From the IMG/VR virus record IMGVR_UViG_3300005290_000327, positions 1 through 35,955 of that record: 35,955 nt of DNA; one strand, written 5' to 3'. The first letter of the stretch is position 1, and each line of letters starts with the position of its first letter. The notes under the pieces are model-generated. The model saw only the letters and a program-made list of their open reading frames with translations, was not told where the DNA came from and ran no database searches. The DNA is from a virus. Shown here piece after piece: positions 22,401 through 29,454 of this stretch. A program made the position numbers and the translations under genes.

Positions 22401-22479
22401 CAGCCGCTGTGACCTGGGTCAAGGTTTGCAGATAGGCGTCAGCGCCCTGCGCGACGAGATCGATTCCGACCTGTTCCAT
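19435..22479 (-). CDS. Tail tape measure protein (TP901 family)
   Basis: 1014 residues from ATG 22479. Residues ~100-430 match the TP901 core: FEQGMNRFASVTGSALDESG, AEVQQAAIEMAKGGIEPATI and ALISSGFSSAADAGTSFKTF, with the AAFGADAIRTAGMLADAG block. A hydrophobic region (~425-535) follows, then long coiled coils rich in Gln/Ala/Lys and a Gly-rich C-terminal stretch. This protein sets tail length and passes into the host membrane at ejection; at about 0.15 nm per residue it predicts a tail near 150 nm. It lies directly after the tail chaperone frames, as expected. Confidence 0.93.
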   Translation of the reverse strand: MEQVGIDLVAQGADAYLQTLTQVTAAETKLASAAAPAVAGVNALDDSAGGAGKALDKLGDDAADGAKGLSGLQQVAVGAARQVGVLLTNAAEQAGRAILKFVGDTINVSGDFEQGMNRFASVTGSALDESGQSLDQFKDLFISLGRELPVSTAEVQQAAIEMAKGGIEPATIAAGGLRDVLNLAAAGEVSIAQAAEIASKQLGVWVDQSASATEKAAFLKDSVNLLSQAANASTVDVDDLALGLANSGKSADIAGLSFRETVTSMALISSGFSSAADAGTSFKTFLTRLQPTTDSQAAAFKNLNLLTAEGTSKFYDAQGAFIGMDKAAQLLQDSLKGMSAAQKSAALNAAFGADAIRTAGMLADAGADGYQHMAEEMAKAGSAAVQAAKKQQGFNVAVDNMMGSLEAFQITVGTAMLPILTKLVNLLASGINAITDYADATIKGETALAKIAGTIQTLAIPSITGVTAALTAYAIVQTVQAIPSIYESIPALAAQAAAFYANAAAIMAALAPYALIAVAVGGVVLAYNDFIGKVQSATQELLNAKPWWEASTLAIEDYATQTGEAKKALEPYAATIQVLRDQIQGEVESLGQRMAAGMLSEEQYNAELKVIQSHRDGLVQVTDAYNKVSQAQIDQAAAGLTATQRATELQSAETDLSAQTTLTAKDIEDLGKKIEKTFQDGQEAVQKYATSYSEFATGVEQRSADHAQKIADLEKKKQDATTKEQKQGIDDQIAQVNQSYADQEGAAALSYARQQEAQRQHLGQMLIDYTVAQAQLGNISKDKAAEITAGLEKEYGLQESSTATTFLRMAGSIDKFAQQAGGDINDLIGDLHDQGQAAEDTQRKLDNYAKEYVAKQTNNFLDGKQNADSYIESLERIPKEITTTVTTRYETSGQRSEEDQNPRHQGGGDGGGGGKAAGGSMQAMDSYLVGERGPEIVTPNTDSYVTPTSAIRNAMPSLMQLGSLGRGGAVSQQTIINVDARGSSLTVADITRGVQAGLAAEGRSADIRMRAPNV

Positions 22480-22690
22480 GACTGGCCTTCAAACTTTGCG
22501 CGTAACTGTCGACAGCGGCAAAGCGCATCTCGATCCGGTACTCCGCGACGATGCGCGCCTGGCTGTCGCTATCTAAGCGATCGAACCGCTCCCAGCGGTA
22601 GCCGCGCCAGCGCGCGGCGCGCAGCAACTCGTACTCGGCCGCGAAGCCCATCGCGCCTGCTGGCGGGTCAAGCGACGGGCTGAACAGGGG
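22439..22690 (-). CDS. Tail assembly chaperone, frameshifted extension (gpT-like)
   Basis: This frame is +1 (or -2) relative to the upstream chaperone. It reads as good protein even before that gene's stop: QGKPLFSPSLDPPAGAMGF, then AAEYELLRAARWRGYRWERF and IVAEYRIEMRFAAVDSYAQS. It ends at TGA 22441-22439, inside the tape-measure start. An internal ATG at 22651 has only a weak site (GCAGG). In siphophages a G/GT pair is made by programmed frameshifting just upstream of the tape measure. A possible slip site is the CCCC run at 22690-22687, where CCT could re-pair as CCC with a -2 slip. Confidence 0.6.
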   Translation of the reverse strand, partial: PLFSPSLDPPAGAMGFAAEYELLRAARWRGYRWERFDRLDSDSQARIVAEYRIEMRFAAVDSYAQSLKASHGTGRNRSRRAGR

Positions 22691-23231
22691 CTTGCCCTGG
22701 TAGGTCGGCTGGAAAGGCGGCGATATGGGCCTGGATCGCCGCCTCCTGCGGAGACGAGCGCTCAAAGATCGCCCGCAGCAGATCCGTCCAGTCGTCGTCG
22801 CTGCCGACGCACACGAACGCGACATACACGTAGTGGTCGTCAAAGGCCGCCAGGTCGACCCCCTCCGCCGCCATATCCGCCCGCACGGCCGCAACCGCCT
22901 TCTGGTCGACCTCGCACACCACGCCGCGGCGGATCGCGATCCTCCGCAAGCGCTCGCCGGTCTCCTCGTTGACCCGCGCGTTCCAGGCCCGTTTCAGATC
23001 CTGGTAGACCGGGTGACTCTGGTTCGGGATGGTCACATTACCGTCGCCATAGTCGACCGTCGAGGTCGGCGGCTGCGGCTCTTCGAAGCCCGCCGCCTGC
23101 GTGACCTGGCGCCGGGTTTCGGCGCGCAGCAAGCTACTGACCTTCCGAATCTGCACGCTGCGCCCGGTGTCCTGAAAGGTGTGGTCATACAGCACCTCGG
23201 GCGGCGGCGTTCTGCCGTTCTTTTGGCTCAT
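22668..23231 (-). CDS. Tail assembly chaperone (gpG-like)
   Basis: 187 residues from ATG 23231, with GGAGT upstream, ending TGA 22670-22668. It has a variable N-terminus (VLYDHTFQDTGRSVQIRKVS), a conserved-looking middle and an acidic helical C-terminal half (EVDQKAVAAVRADMAAEGVD, then DDWTDLLRAIFERS). Length and position between the tail tube gene and the tape measure match the tail assembly chaperone that coats the tape measure before tube polymerisation. A second frame overlaps its 3' end, as expected for a G/GT system. Confidence 0.7.
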   Translation of the reverse strand: MSQKNGRTPPPEVLYDHTFQDTGRSVQIRKVSSLLRAETRRQVTQAAGFEEPQPPTSTVDYGDGNVTIPNQSHPVYQDLKRAWNARVNEETGERLRRIAIRRGVVCEVDQKAVAAVRADMAAEGVDLAAFDDHYVYVAFVCVGSDDDWTDLLRAIFERSSPQEAAIQAHIAAFPADLPGQAPVQPVA

Positions 23232-23240
23232 CGTGACTCC

Positions 23241-23302
23241 AGCTATCAGCTATCAGCTATCAGCTTTTCGCATGCCTCCTCAGTTCGACAAGCTAAAAGC
23301 TG
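23241..23302. repeat. Heptamer repeats and inverted repeat upstream of the chaperone gene
   Basis: AGCTATC is repeated three times without gaps (23241-23261), then AGCTTTT. CAGCTTTT (23261-23268) is inverted at 23295-23302 (AAAAGCTG), a possible long-loop hairpin. The block fills the 89-bp gap between the tail-tube gene and the chaperone gene. Similar AGCTATC/AGCTTTT runs occur as simple repeats between genes in some bacterial genomes. Confidence 0.7.
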
Positions 23303-23320
23303 ACTGCTAACCGCTACGCA

Positions 23321-24871
23321 CTACAGAATGGGCGCTTGCCCGATCAGGATAATGCCATCGACCAGGCCGCCGCCCAGCCCCGAGATCGCGATGTTGTTCG
23401 CCGCGACCTGCACGTCCGGCACGCGCGGCACGGATAGGCGGTTCGCGCGCCCAAAGGTCGGCAGATTGCCCGGCAGGCGGCTGGTGTTGTTCTCGCCCCA
23501 GAGCGCCCCGCCGAACAGCCCGGCAAACAGCGCCGCGGTGGGGCCGGTGCGCGTGGCCGCGATAAAGCCAAACTCCGCAGAGGCCCAGAGAATATCCTGG
23601 ATCGCCGTCAGCGCCGCGCCCGGCAGCACCTGCTGCGTCCAGGATGCGCCGCCGTCGAGCGTGTACCAGACCTTGCCGCTGGTGTCGAGCGTGCCCACCC
23701 AATACTCCAAGACGGTCTTGACCGCGACCGCGCTGTGCGCGCCGGTCACGCCCGCCGCCGTCGCCGCCCAGCTCACGCCGCGATTCGTTGATTTGATGAT
23801 CGTGTTACTCGCGCCCACCGCCAGCAGCACACCCGCGCCGCCGTGGATGCGGTTGAGGTTGTTGGATGTCGTGCCGGCCGCCGACAGCACGCTGACGCCG
23901 CTCAGAATATCCGTCGAGACGTAGATGTAGCCGCCATCGGCCACGAAGTACACCCGCGTGGGGCTTTCCACGAACATATCGTTCGGCGTTTTGGCCGCGA
24001 CAAAGCCGGTGCTGACTTTCGTCCACGTCCCCGGCACGCCGGTCATCTGATTGATCTGGCTCACGTAGTAGGCGTTTTCCGTCTTGCAGACCACCACCAG
24101 GTACTGGCCCACGATATCGATCGCCGTGACCAGACTGCCGACCGCCAGCCCGGTGATAGCCGAGTCGGCCCAGGTGCGGCCGCCATTGGTGGTGTACTTG
24201 ACCACGCCGTTGACCGCGCTCGATCCGCCGGCCGTCTGCTGCAGCTGATAATTCCAGATCGTGCCATCGTTGCCGGGGCCGCAGTCACTGCACTGCGCAA
24301 AGCCGCCGTAGACGCCGTCGATCACCTCGGTCGTGACCTCCACGCTGGCCACCTCGCCGATCGGGATGCCGCCGACACTGTACGCATCGCCCAGCCACGA
24401 GAACTGCACCGCGGCCGTGCTCTCATCACTGCCGTCGAACGGCGTGCGCCCGGCGTAGGTCTTGTCGCTCGACAGGCCGCGCGACAGCACATTCATCGTC
24501 AGCCAGCCGTTCAGCGGATCGGCCGGGTCGCCGCACAGGCCCTCCGACTCGTAGATGTTGATCGGGCAGTTGAGGCGGAACTTGTACCAGGGAATGCCGC
24601 CGAACTTCTGCTTGAAGGTGACTTCCGCTGAGGGGATGTCCGGCGCGTCGATCGTGATGCCGGTCTGCTTGAACAGCCCGCGCACCTGCGGATCATTCAC
24701 ATTGATCGCGTTGATGCCGCCGCGATCGGGCCGGCTGATGTCGCCCACCATCAGATACTGCTCATCCATGCCGGCGAAGCGGTAGGGGTTGTTGGGCGCC
24801 GGGCCGCCGCGCTGGGTGAAGGCGCGGATAAAATTCTGCGTTAAATTTTCGTTCGTCTGCGTAACTGGCAT
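23321..24871 (-). CDS. Tail tube-like protein with Asp-box (BNR) repeats
   Basis: 516 residues from ATG 24871, with AAGGAG upstream. Residues 1-190 have the layout of a major tail protein (FKQKFGGIPWYKFRLNCPIN, EVASVEVTTEVIDGVYGGFA), and the C-terminus (ISGLGGGLVDGIILIGQAPI) resumes a tail-like fold. In between, residues ~226-411 contain three Asp-box motifs, YTTNGGRTW, KSTNRGVSW and YTLDGGASW, typical of sialidase/Ycf48-type beta-propeller blades. A tube subunit with an inserted propeller module would put it on the tail surface. Sugar or surface binding is plausible; enzymatic activity is not indicated. Confidence 0.65.
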   Translation of the reverse strand: MPVTQTNENLTQNFIRAFTQRGGPAPNNPYRFAGMDEQYLMVGDISRPDRGGINAINVNDPQVRGLFKQTGITIDAPDIPSAEVTFKQKFGGIPWYKFRLNCPINIYESEGLCGDPADPLNGWLTMNVLSRGLSSDKTYAGRTPFDGSDESTAAVQFSWLGDAYSVGGIPIGEVASVEVTTEVIDGVYGGFAQCSDCGPGNDGTIWNYQLQQTAGGSSAVNGVVKYTTNGGRTWADSAITGLAVGSLVTAIDIVGQYLVVVCKTENAYYVSQINQMTGVPGTWTKVSTGFVAAKTPNDMFVESPTRVYFVADGGYIYVSTDILSGVSVLSAAGTTSNNLNRIHGGAGVLLAVGASNTIIKSTNRGVSWAATAAGVTGAHSAVAVKTVLEYWVGTLDTSGKVWYTLDGGASWTQQVLPGAALTAIQDILWASAEFGFIAATRTGPTAALFAGLFGGALWGENNTSRLPGNLPTFGRANRLSVPRVPDVQVAANNIAISGLGGGLVDGIILIGQAPIL

Positions 24872-24883
24872 GTGCGTGCTCCT

Positions 24884-26158
24884 TTATGCTGCGTAGCCGC
24901 GCCGTAACGTGTAGTCCTGGCTCATTTTCCAGGCCTGAATATGGCCTAAGCGCGTCCCGAAGGGGTTGTCTAAGTCCTTCTGACTGCGCTGATACCGCTC
25001 GGTCTCAGTGGCCTGCAAGGCCATGTCCATCTGGAGGTCGTGCAGGCGCTCATTGGTCTCGCGACAGGCCACGATGCGCCGCTTGACCTCCGCCGCCCCC
25101 AGCATGGCCACCACCTGCTGCCATTTTTTCGCCATCACGCCGCGCTCTAACGGATAGCCGGCCAGATACCGCAGCACCACCCGATCGGGCTCGGCGTAGC
25201 AGTCGCAGGCCGATGCTGACGACCAGAGGCCCGTGCTCGTGTTGTAGACACTCGCCGCCGGCGTCAGCAGCCCCAGCGTGCGGTCGCGGATGCCGCTTCT
25301 TGCGATCACTTCGGCAAACGTGCCGGGGTCGGTCGAGCCATTCAGCGGCCCGACGCAGAAGCCCGCGCCCCAGCCGCCGCAGTCGCTCGACTCGTATTGC
25401 AAGGTGGCCTGGCAGGTGGTGACGCTGTTGCCGTCGCCATTGGTCGTGCGCTGATAGACATCCAAACTGGTCACAAAGTTGCCCGCCGCGGTCGCATCAA
25501 GCGCGTTCAAGGTCGGCGCTTCGTACAGGATGGGCCTGACGACGAGATAGCGCCGCCCGATGATGGTCACGTTGCCGCCGGCGATGCTGACTTGCACGGG
25601 CTCAATCCGCCAGCGATCGAAGGTGCGTGTGTCGTCGAAGCGATCCGCCGCGCTGAAGTAGACCGCGATCTGGCTGATATCCGTGACCGTGGTCGGCAGC
25701 GTGATGGTAAAGGTATCGTTCATGCCGGTATTGAATTGGTCGCTATAGACCAGCGTGCCGCCCGCGACCGTCGCTGTGCCGATCAGGGTGAGCTGCTCGA
25801 TCCCCATCGCCTGAATATGAAACTCCGGCGCCATGACCGCAATGCGCCTACCCGTAGCGTCCACGTCGCGGTAGCGCACCATACTGGCGTCGCCCAGGCG
25901 CGGCCACGGGAGCGGCTCGGTCTCCACATACTGCGGCGCGACGCGGTACTGAAGATAATCGAACAGCATCGACTCGGCGCGCTCGATCGCGCGCCGGAGA
26001 TCGTCCCGCCCCGCCGTGTCACTGCCCTGCCACGAATACTCGCGCAGCAGCCCCGAGCACTTCGAGTTATCGACGATCGGCCCGCCGGCACAGCCCCAAA
26101 ATTTCCATGGCTCCATGCCGATTTCCGCTCTCCAGATGTCGAGTGGCAGGAGATTCAT
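24884..26158 (-). CDS. Head-tail connector / neck protein candidate
   Basis: 424 residues from ATG 26158, overlapping the upstream stop by four bases (ATGA), with a G-rich ribosome site. The N-terminal part has DLRRAIERAESMLFDYLQYR then VAPQYVETEPLPWP, like the helical gp6-type adaptor proteins. A beta-rich, Cys-containing middle follows (QATLQYESSDCGGWGAGFCV), and a long helical C-terminus (VKRRIVACRETNERLHDLQM). It lies between head/capsid and tail-tube genes, matching a connector or neck role. Family assignment is by position and N-terminal resemblance. Confidence 0.6.
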   Translation of the reverse strand: MNLLPLDIWRAEIGMEPWKFWGCAGGPIVDNSKCSGLLREYSWQGSDTAGRDDLRRAIERAESMLFDYLQYRVAPQYVETEPLPWPRLGDASMVRYRDVDATGRRIAVMAPEFHIQAMGIEQLTLIGTATVAGGTLVYSDQFNTGMNDTFTITLPTTVTDISQIAVYFSAADRFDDTRTFDRWRIEPVQVSIAGGNVTIIGRRYLVVRPILYEAPTLNALDATAAGNFVTSLDVYQRTTNGDGNSVTTCQATLQYESSDCGGWGAGFCVGPLNGSTDPGTFAEVIARSGIRDRTLGLLTPAASVYNTSTGLWSSASACDCYAEPDRVVLRYLAGYPLERGVMAKKWQQVVAMLGAAEVKRRIVACRETNERLHDLQMDMALQATETERYQRSQKDLDNPFGTRLGHIQAWKMSQDYTLRRGYAA

Positions 26159-26583
26159 ACATCCCCCCATGCGGCCCCGTTGATTTTCAAGTAGGCTAAG
26201 ACCTCGTTGTTACTGACCTGTATCGGCGCCCGACCGCCGGCGAACAGGATGAAGCGCATCTGATTGACGCCCCCGATACTCATCAGCACGATCGTGCTGG
26301 GCACGGTTCCAAACGTCTGACTTGATGTCGTGGCCGTGATGGTCGCGACACTCACGCCGAGCGCGGTCGCGAGCAATTGCTTGAGCCCCGCCGTGGTGAT
26401 GTCCGCATCCTGAAATTGCGCGCGCATGATCGTCGCATTGCCGTCAAGTCTGCCGCGCCAGTGCATCAGCTCGGCCGTGGACGGGTGCGTCGGCGGGCCG
26501 ATTTGCGAGAGCGTCGCGCGAAAGGCGTCTTTCTGCGCCACCGTGAGTGCGATATTTTCCGCGCCCAGATAGGTCGAGATCAT
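26155..26583 (-). CDS. Small head-tail/tail-completion candidate
   Basis: 142 residues from ATG 26583, with GGAG nine bases upstream, chained by ATGA overlaps on both sides. The sequence has helices at the N-terminus (ENIALTVAQKDAFRATLSQI) and strands at the C-terminus (STIVLMSIGGVNQMRFILFA). No family is recognised. Located with the connector gene, so head-tail joining is a reasonable inference. Confidence 0.6.
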   Translation of the reverse strand: MISTYLGAENIALTVAQKDAFRATLSQIGPPTHPSTAELMHWRGRLDGNATIMRAQFQDADITTAGLKQLLATALGVSVATITATTSSQTFGTVPSTIVLMSIGGVNQMRFILFAGGRAPIQVSNNEVLAYLKINGAAWGDV

Positions 26584-26669
26584 CGCATCATGCTCCAGAT
26601 CAACACAAACAGCACCAGAAACCCGAGTGTAAAGGCCAGGAACGCCAGCAGCAGCGCGCGACATCTCAT
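26580..26669 (-). CDS. 29-residue single-TM microprotein
   Basis: ATG 26669 overlaps the LamG gene's TGA by three bases (ATGA), and its own TGA (26582-26580) overlaps the next ATG in the same way. The product is MRCRALLLAFLAFTLGFLVL followed by FVLIWSMMR: a basic N-terminus and one strong membrane helix. Double coupling in an otherwise gapless operon argues it is translated. A holin, spanin-like or membrane regulator role is possible; nothing in the sequence decides. Confidence 0.55.
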   Translation of the reverse strand: MRCRALLLAFLAFTLGFLVLFVLIWSMMR

Positions 26670-27601
26670 AGCGTCGCCGCGCTCAGGACTTCAGATGCCG
26701 AGAGCGCGCGATTGAATACGGCGCCGTCCGCCATGAGCCCGTTCCAGACGTTTGCGGGCGCTTGACTGATCGCGCCGATAAGCGTGGTGGTGGTCGCAAG
26801 GCTGCCCGCGAACACGCCCAGTCCCGTTGCGGTTGCGCCGCTCTGCACGCCGCCAACGTAGAACTTGACCGCATCTGCGCTCTTGCTCCACGTCATCGCC
26901 ACGTGAAAATAGGTTGTCGGAGAGAACGAGGTCACGCCGCCGGTCTTGCTCGTGCCGCCCGCAACGTACAGATAATCAACTTCGTTATTCGAGTTCGACT
27001 TGACCAGCGACACGCGGTTATTGGCATCAACCGCAAGATAGATCATTCGCCGTGCTACGGTGTCCGTCCACACGCCCGCCGCGCTGACCTTGCCCCACAC
27101 CATGATCGTGCCCTCTTGGCCATTGAACGCCGCCGCCAGGCTGGCCGAGTACACATTGTTAAAGCTGGTCGCGCCGTCGAATGCCGCCGCCGTCCGCCCG
27201 TCGCCGATCCCCGGCTGCCCGAGCGCGACTCCGGTGTACGCGCCGTTCCGCCCGTTGCCGCTGCGGTCAAAGGCGACGCTGCCCGAGGGCTCATCCATCG
27301 GCAGGTACTGGATCGGGCCGAGCGCCGCGATCTTTGCGCCATACGCCGATCCGAGATACCCGCTCACGACCCGCACCGGTTGTGGCGGCCCGGCAAGGGT
27401 GAATCCATTGCCGCGCGAGACCACGATCGGCACGGGCTCATTCCCCTGTGTCGGGCGGTTGTCGAACACCTCGACCATCCCCCTCGCGGGGCCAGCCTCG
27501 ACGACACGTCCATCGCTGACCACGGCGACGCGCAGCGCCGGGCCGCCGTCGGGCGGCTGGTTGGACGCAATCACGGGAATAGCTGGCCCTGCCTGGGTCA
27601 T
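26666..27601 (-). CDS. LamG/concanavalin-like domain virion protein
   Basis: 311 residues from ATG 27601 (ATGA overlap with the membrane-protein gene). After a ~110-residue N-terminal region comes a LamG_3-type lectin fold: YLPMDEPSGSVAFDRSGNGR, then YFHVAMTWSKSADAVKFYVG and NGLMADGAVFNRALSASEVL. These are the end-to-end signature blocks of the family, which usually binds carbohydrate. Its place among head-tail genes suggests a decoration or adhesion protein on the capsid or tail. Confidence 0.75.
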   Translation of the reverse strand: MTQAGPAIPVIASNQPPDGGPALRVAVVSDGRVVEAGPARGMVEVFDNRPTQGNEPVPIVVSRGNGFTLAGPPQPVRVVSGYLGSAYGAKIAALGPIQYLPMDEPSGSVAFDRSGNGRNGAYTGVALGQPGIGDGRTAAAFDGATSFNNVYSASLAAAFNGQEGTIMVWGKVSAAGVWTDTVARRMIYLAVDANNRVSLVKSNSNNEVDYLYVAGGTSKTGGVTSFSPTTYFHVAMTWSKSADAVKFYVGGVQSGATATGLGVFAGSLATTTTLIGAISQAPANVWNGLMADGAVFNRALSASEVLSAATL

Positions 27602-27876
27602 CGCTTGTTCTCCCACTTCCGAATGATCACGGTCACGCCCGACAGCGCCAACCAGGTCAGCGGCCAGTCGCCCGCATAGTCGATCCACAGCGCGAACGGC
27701 AGCGCGATCCAGACGGACATACAGATGATGCACGCCAGCCCGCGCCCGATCCACGTCTCACTCTTTGCCAGGCCGCGCAGCTTCACAAACACAGAAAACG
27801 GCCCTTCCTCATCGGTCAGCATCCGGCTCAGGCGGTAGACCGCCAGGCTGGCCAGCGCAAAGGTCAGCGGCTGCAT
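27598..27876 (-). CDS. DUF1360-like membrane protein
   Basis: 92 residues from ATG 27876. It begins LTFALASLAVYRLSRMLTDE, then EGPFSVFVKLRG, has CIICMSVWIA in the middle and a second membrane helix near the C-terminus. The R-L-S-R-ML-T-x-E-x-GPF and CxxCxSVW features match DUF1360, a small two-helix family common in phages and Firmicutes. Holin-like or membrane-modifying functions have been suggested for genes in this position, but DUF1360 has no proven role. It overlaps the isomerase gene by 13 bases. Confidence 0.7.
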   Translation of the reverse strand: MQPLTFALASLAVYRLSRMLTDEEGPFSVFVKLRGLAKSETWIGRGLACIICMSVWIALPFALWIDYAGDWPLTWLALSGVTVIIRKWENKR

Positions 27877-28361
27877 AACGCCTCGGTCAGCCAGTGCCCG
27901 ATCGCCAGGTGGCAGTCCTCGATGATACCGTAATGGGTATGCGGCACGCGGATAGTCACATTCGCGTCGCTCTCATTGCAAAGCGTACTCGTGACCAGCG
28001 CAGATCGGATGCGCTGCGCCCGTGCTTCCCGCAGCGCACCCTCGATATTCGGGCTGGCGCCGCTGCACGAGAGACAGATCAGCGCATCGTCGGGCCGCAC
28101 GAGCCGGCTCAACTCCGCGCCCAAGCCAAGCGCGTAATCGCGATCATTCGCCCACGCCGTCAGTACCGCCGGATTGCTGCCCAGCGCCTGTACGCGCCGC
28201 CCGGCCGCTTTACTCAGGTCGCAGGCCCAGTGCTGCGCGGTACTCGCGCTGCCGCCATTCCCCGCCAGCCACAGCGTGCCCTGGCAGGCCTGCACGAAGG
28301 CGAGCAGCGGTGCAATGTCGAGGCGTGAGAGCGCCACTTTCAGCTCGTCGATGTAGTTCAT
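27864..28361 (-). CDS. gmhA: SIS-domain sugar-phosphate isomerase (GmhA-like)
   Basis: 165 residues from ATG 28361, overlapping the upstream stop (ATGA). It has the SIS signatures GNGGSASTAQHWACDL, ANDRDYALGLGAELSRLV, CLSCSGASPNIEGAL and, near the end, EDCHLAIGHWLTEAL with the catalytic-type Glu and His. These match sedoheptulose-7-phosphate isomerase (phosphoheptose isomerase), the first step of heptose biosynthesis. At 165 residues it is slightly shorter than typical GmhA (~190). Next to a HddA-like kinase, the pair would make D-glycero-D-manno-heptose-1,7-bisphosphate. Confidence 0.85.
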   Translation of the reverse strand: MNYIDELKVALSRLDIAPLLAFVQACQGTLWLAGNGGSASTAQHWACDLSKAAGRRVQALGSNPAVLTAWANDRDYALGLGAELSRLVRPDDALICLSCSGASPNIEGALREARAQRIRSALVTSTLCNESDANVTIRVPHTHYGIIEDCHLAIGHWLTEALCSR

Positions 28362-28534
28362 GGCGTGATGCGTTCCCAATGGACAATCTTCCGGCCGTCC
28401 CGATACTCCCACGCGCCGACCTTCGCGCCGTGGATGGCGTCTTTCAGGCAGCGCGGCTGCCCAAAGGCATCTTGTGCGACCCGCCGCCCGTAGGCGCGAA
28501 TCCCAACGGCATACTCAGGAAGCAAACACGACAC
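28358..28534 (-). CDS. Small hypothetical protein in the glycan island
   Basis: 58 residues from GTG 28534, with GGAGG six bases upstream, overlapping the kinase gene by 20 bases and the isomerase by four (ATGA). The sequence (YAVGIRAYGRRVAQDAFGQP, then AWEYRDGRKIVHWERITP) is strand-rich and basic. A longer frame to ATG 28567 exists but has no ribosome site. No family is recognised. Confidence 0.55.
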   Translation of the reverse strand: MSCLLPEYAVGIRAYGRRVAQDAFGQPRCLKDAIHGAKVGAWEYRDGRKIVHWERITP

Positions 28535-29450
28535 GGCAGCCCTCCACGCCGACTCTGATCGGCACATGGCGCAGGCCGAGCGCCTGTGCGACCGCCTGAT
28601 GGCGCTCAGGGGGAGCCATCAGGAGCAAGAAGCCGCCGCCGCCCGCGCCGCACAACTTCCCACCCCAGGCGCCCGCCTGTTCGGCCACGGCAACCATTCT
28701 GCCGTAGACCTCCGCGACAAACTGCCGCTTGATCTGCCATGCGTCGCGCATAATGCCGCCGCATGCCTCCAACTCGCCGTCTCTGAGCAGCTGCGCGAAG
28801 CACTGCGCCAGCCATGCCAGCTCGCGCACATCGTCGCGATCCTGCCGCTGGCTGGCCAGCACGTGGCCAGCATCGCCGTTTCTCGCGAGGCCGGTATCCA
28901 GCAGCAGGCAGTGCGCCGACAAGGCGTCCAGGTCGCTTTCTATCGGATCGACACTCACGCCGGCGATGGTGAACGTCAGGAGGTTCAGGCCGCCATAGGC
29001 AGAGGTGTACTGATCCTGTAATCCAATGGGCTTTTTGCATTCGTCTATCTCGATGACGCCAGCCAATTTCGCGCAGGCGCTGGCATTCATCTTTTGTCCG
29101 ACATGCGCCGCAATAGCCGCGACCGCGCCGACCGTAAAGCTGCTGCTGCTGCCCAGGCCCGTGCCGCCGGGGATGTCGGCGATTGAGTGCAACTCGATCC
29201 CGCCGTCGAACGGAAACCAGCCTAGCGCATGCCGCATCAGCTCGTGCTGTAGCTCGCTCACGCTCCCTACGTTCTCTGTCAGAGAATACGCGGCCCGAAT
29301 GCTGCCGTCGTACTTCGGATTGACCGCGACATACACGTACTTGTCGATGGCGGCCGCCACGCACGCGCCCGGCTCTTCAGCGAAGAACCGGGGCCGGTCG
29401 CTGCCGCCGCCCACAAAGCTGATTCGGAGGGGTGTCTTGGTCACGATCAT
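28515..29450 (-). CDS. hddA: GHMP kinase, D-glycero-D-manno-heptose 7-phosphate kinase-like
   Basis: 311 residues from ATG 29450. GHMP motifs are clear: TKTPLRISFVGGGSD at the N-terminus, the ATP-binding loop GGTGLGSSSSFTVGAV, and CGAGGGGFLLLMAP near the end. The LRISFVGGGSD start and KPIGLQDQYTSAYGGLNLL block are characteristic of heptose 7-phosphate kinase HddA and its fucokinase-like relatives. With the GmhA-like isomerase, it would phosphorylate heptose 7-phosphate at C1, feeding a GDP-heptose type route. The nucleotidyltransferase (HddC) is not in the window. Confidence 0.85.
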   Translation of the reverse strand: MIVTKTPLRISFVGGGSDRPRFFAEEPGACVAAAIDKYVYVAVNPKYDGSIRAAYSLTENVGSVSELQHELMRHALGWFPFDGGIELHSIADIPGGTGLGSSSSFTVGAVAAIAAHVGQKMNASACAKLAGVIEIDECKKPIGLQDQYTSAYGGLNLLTFTIAGVSVDPIESDLDALSAHCLLLDTGLARNGDAGHVLASQRQDRDDVRELAWLAQCFAQLLRDGELEACGGIMRDAWQIKRQFVAEVYGRMVAVAEQAGAWGGKLCGAGGGGFLLLMAPPERHQAVAQALGLRHVPIRVGVEGCRVVFAS

Positions 29451-29454
29451 CAGG

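Noticed and set aside
23241-23268. CRISPR-like array from heptamer repeats
   Set aside because: Units are 7 bp without spacers; this is a simple tandem repeat.
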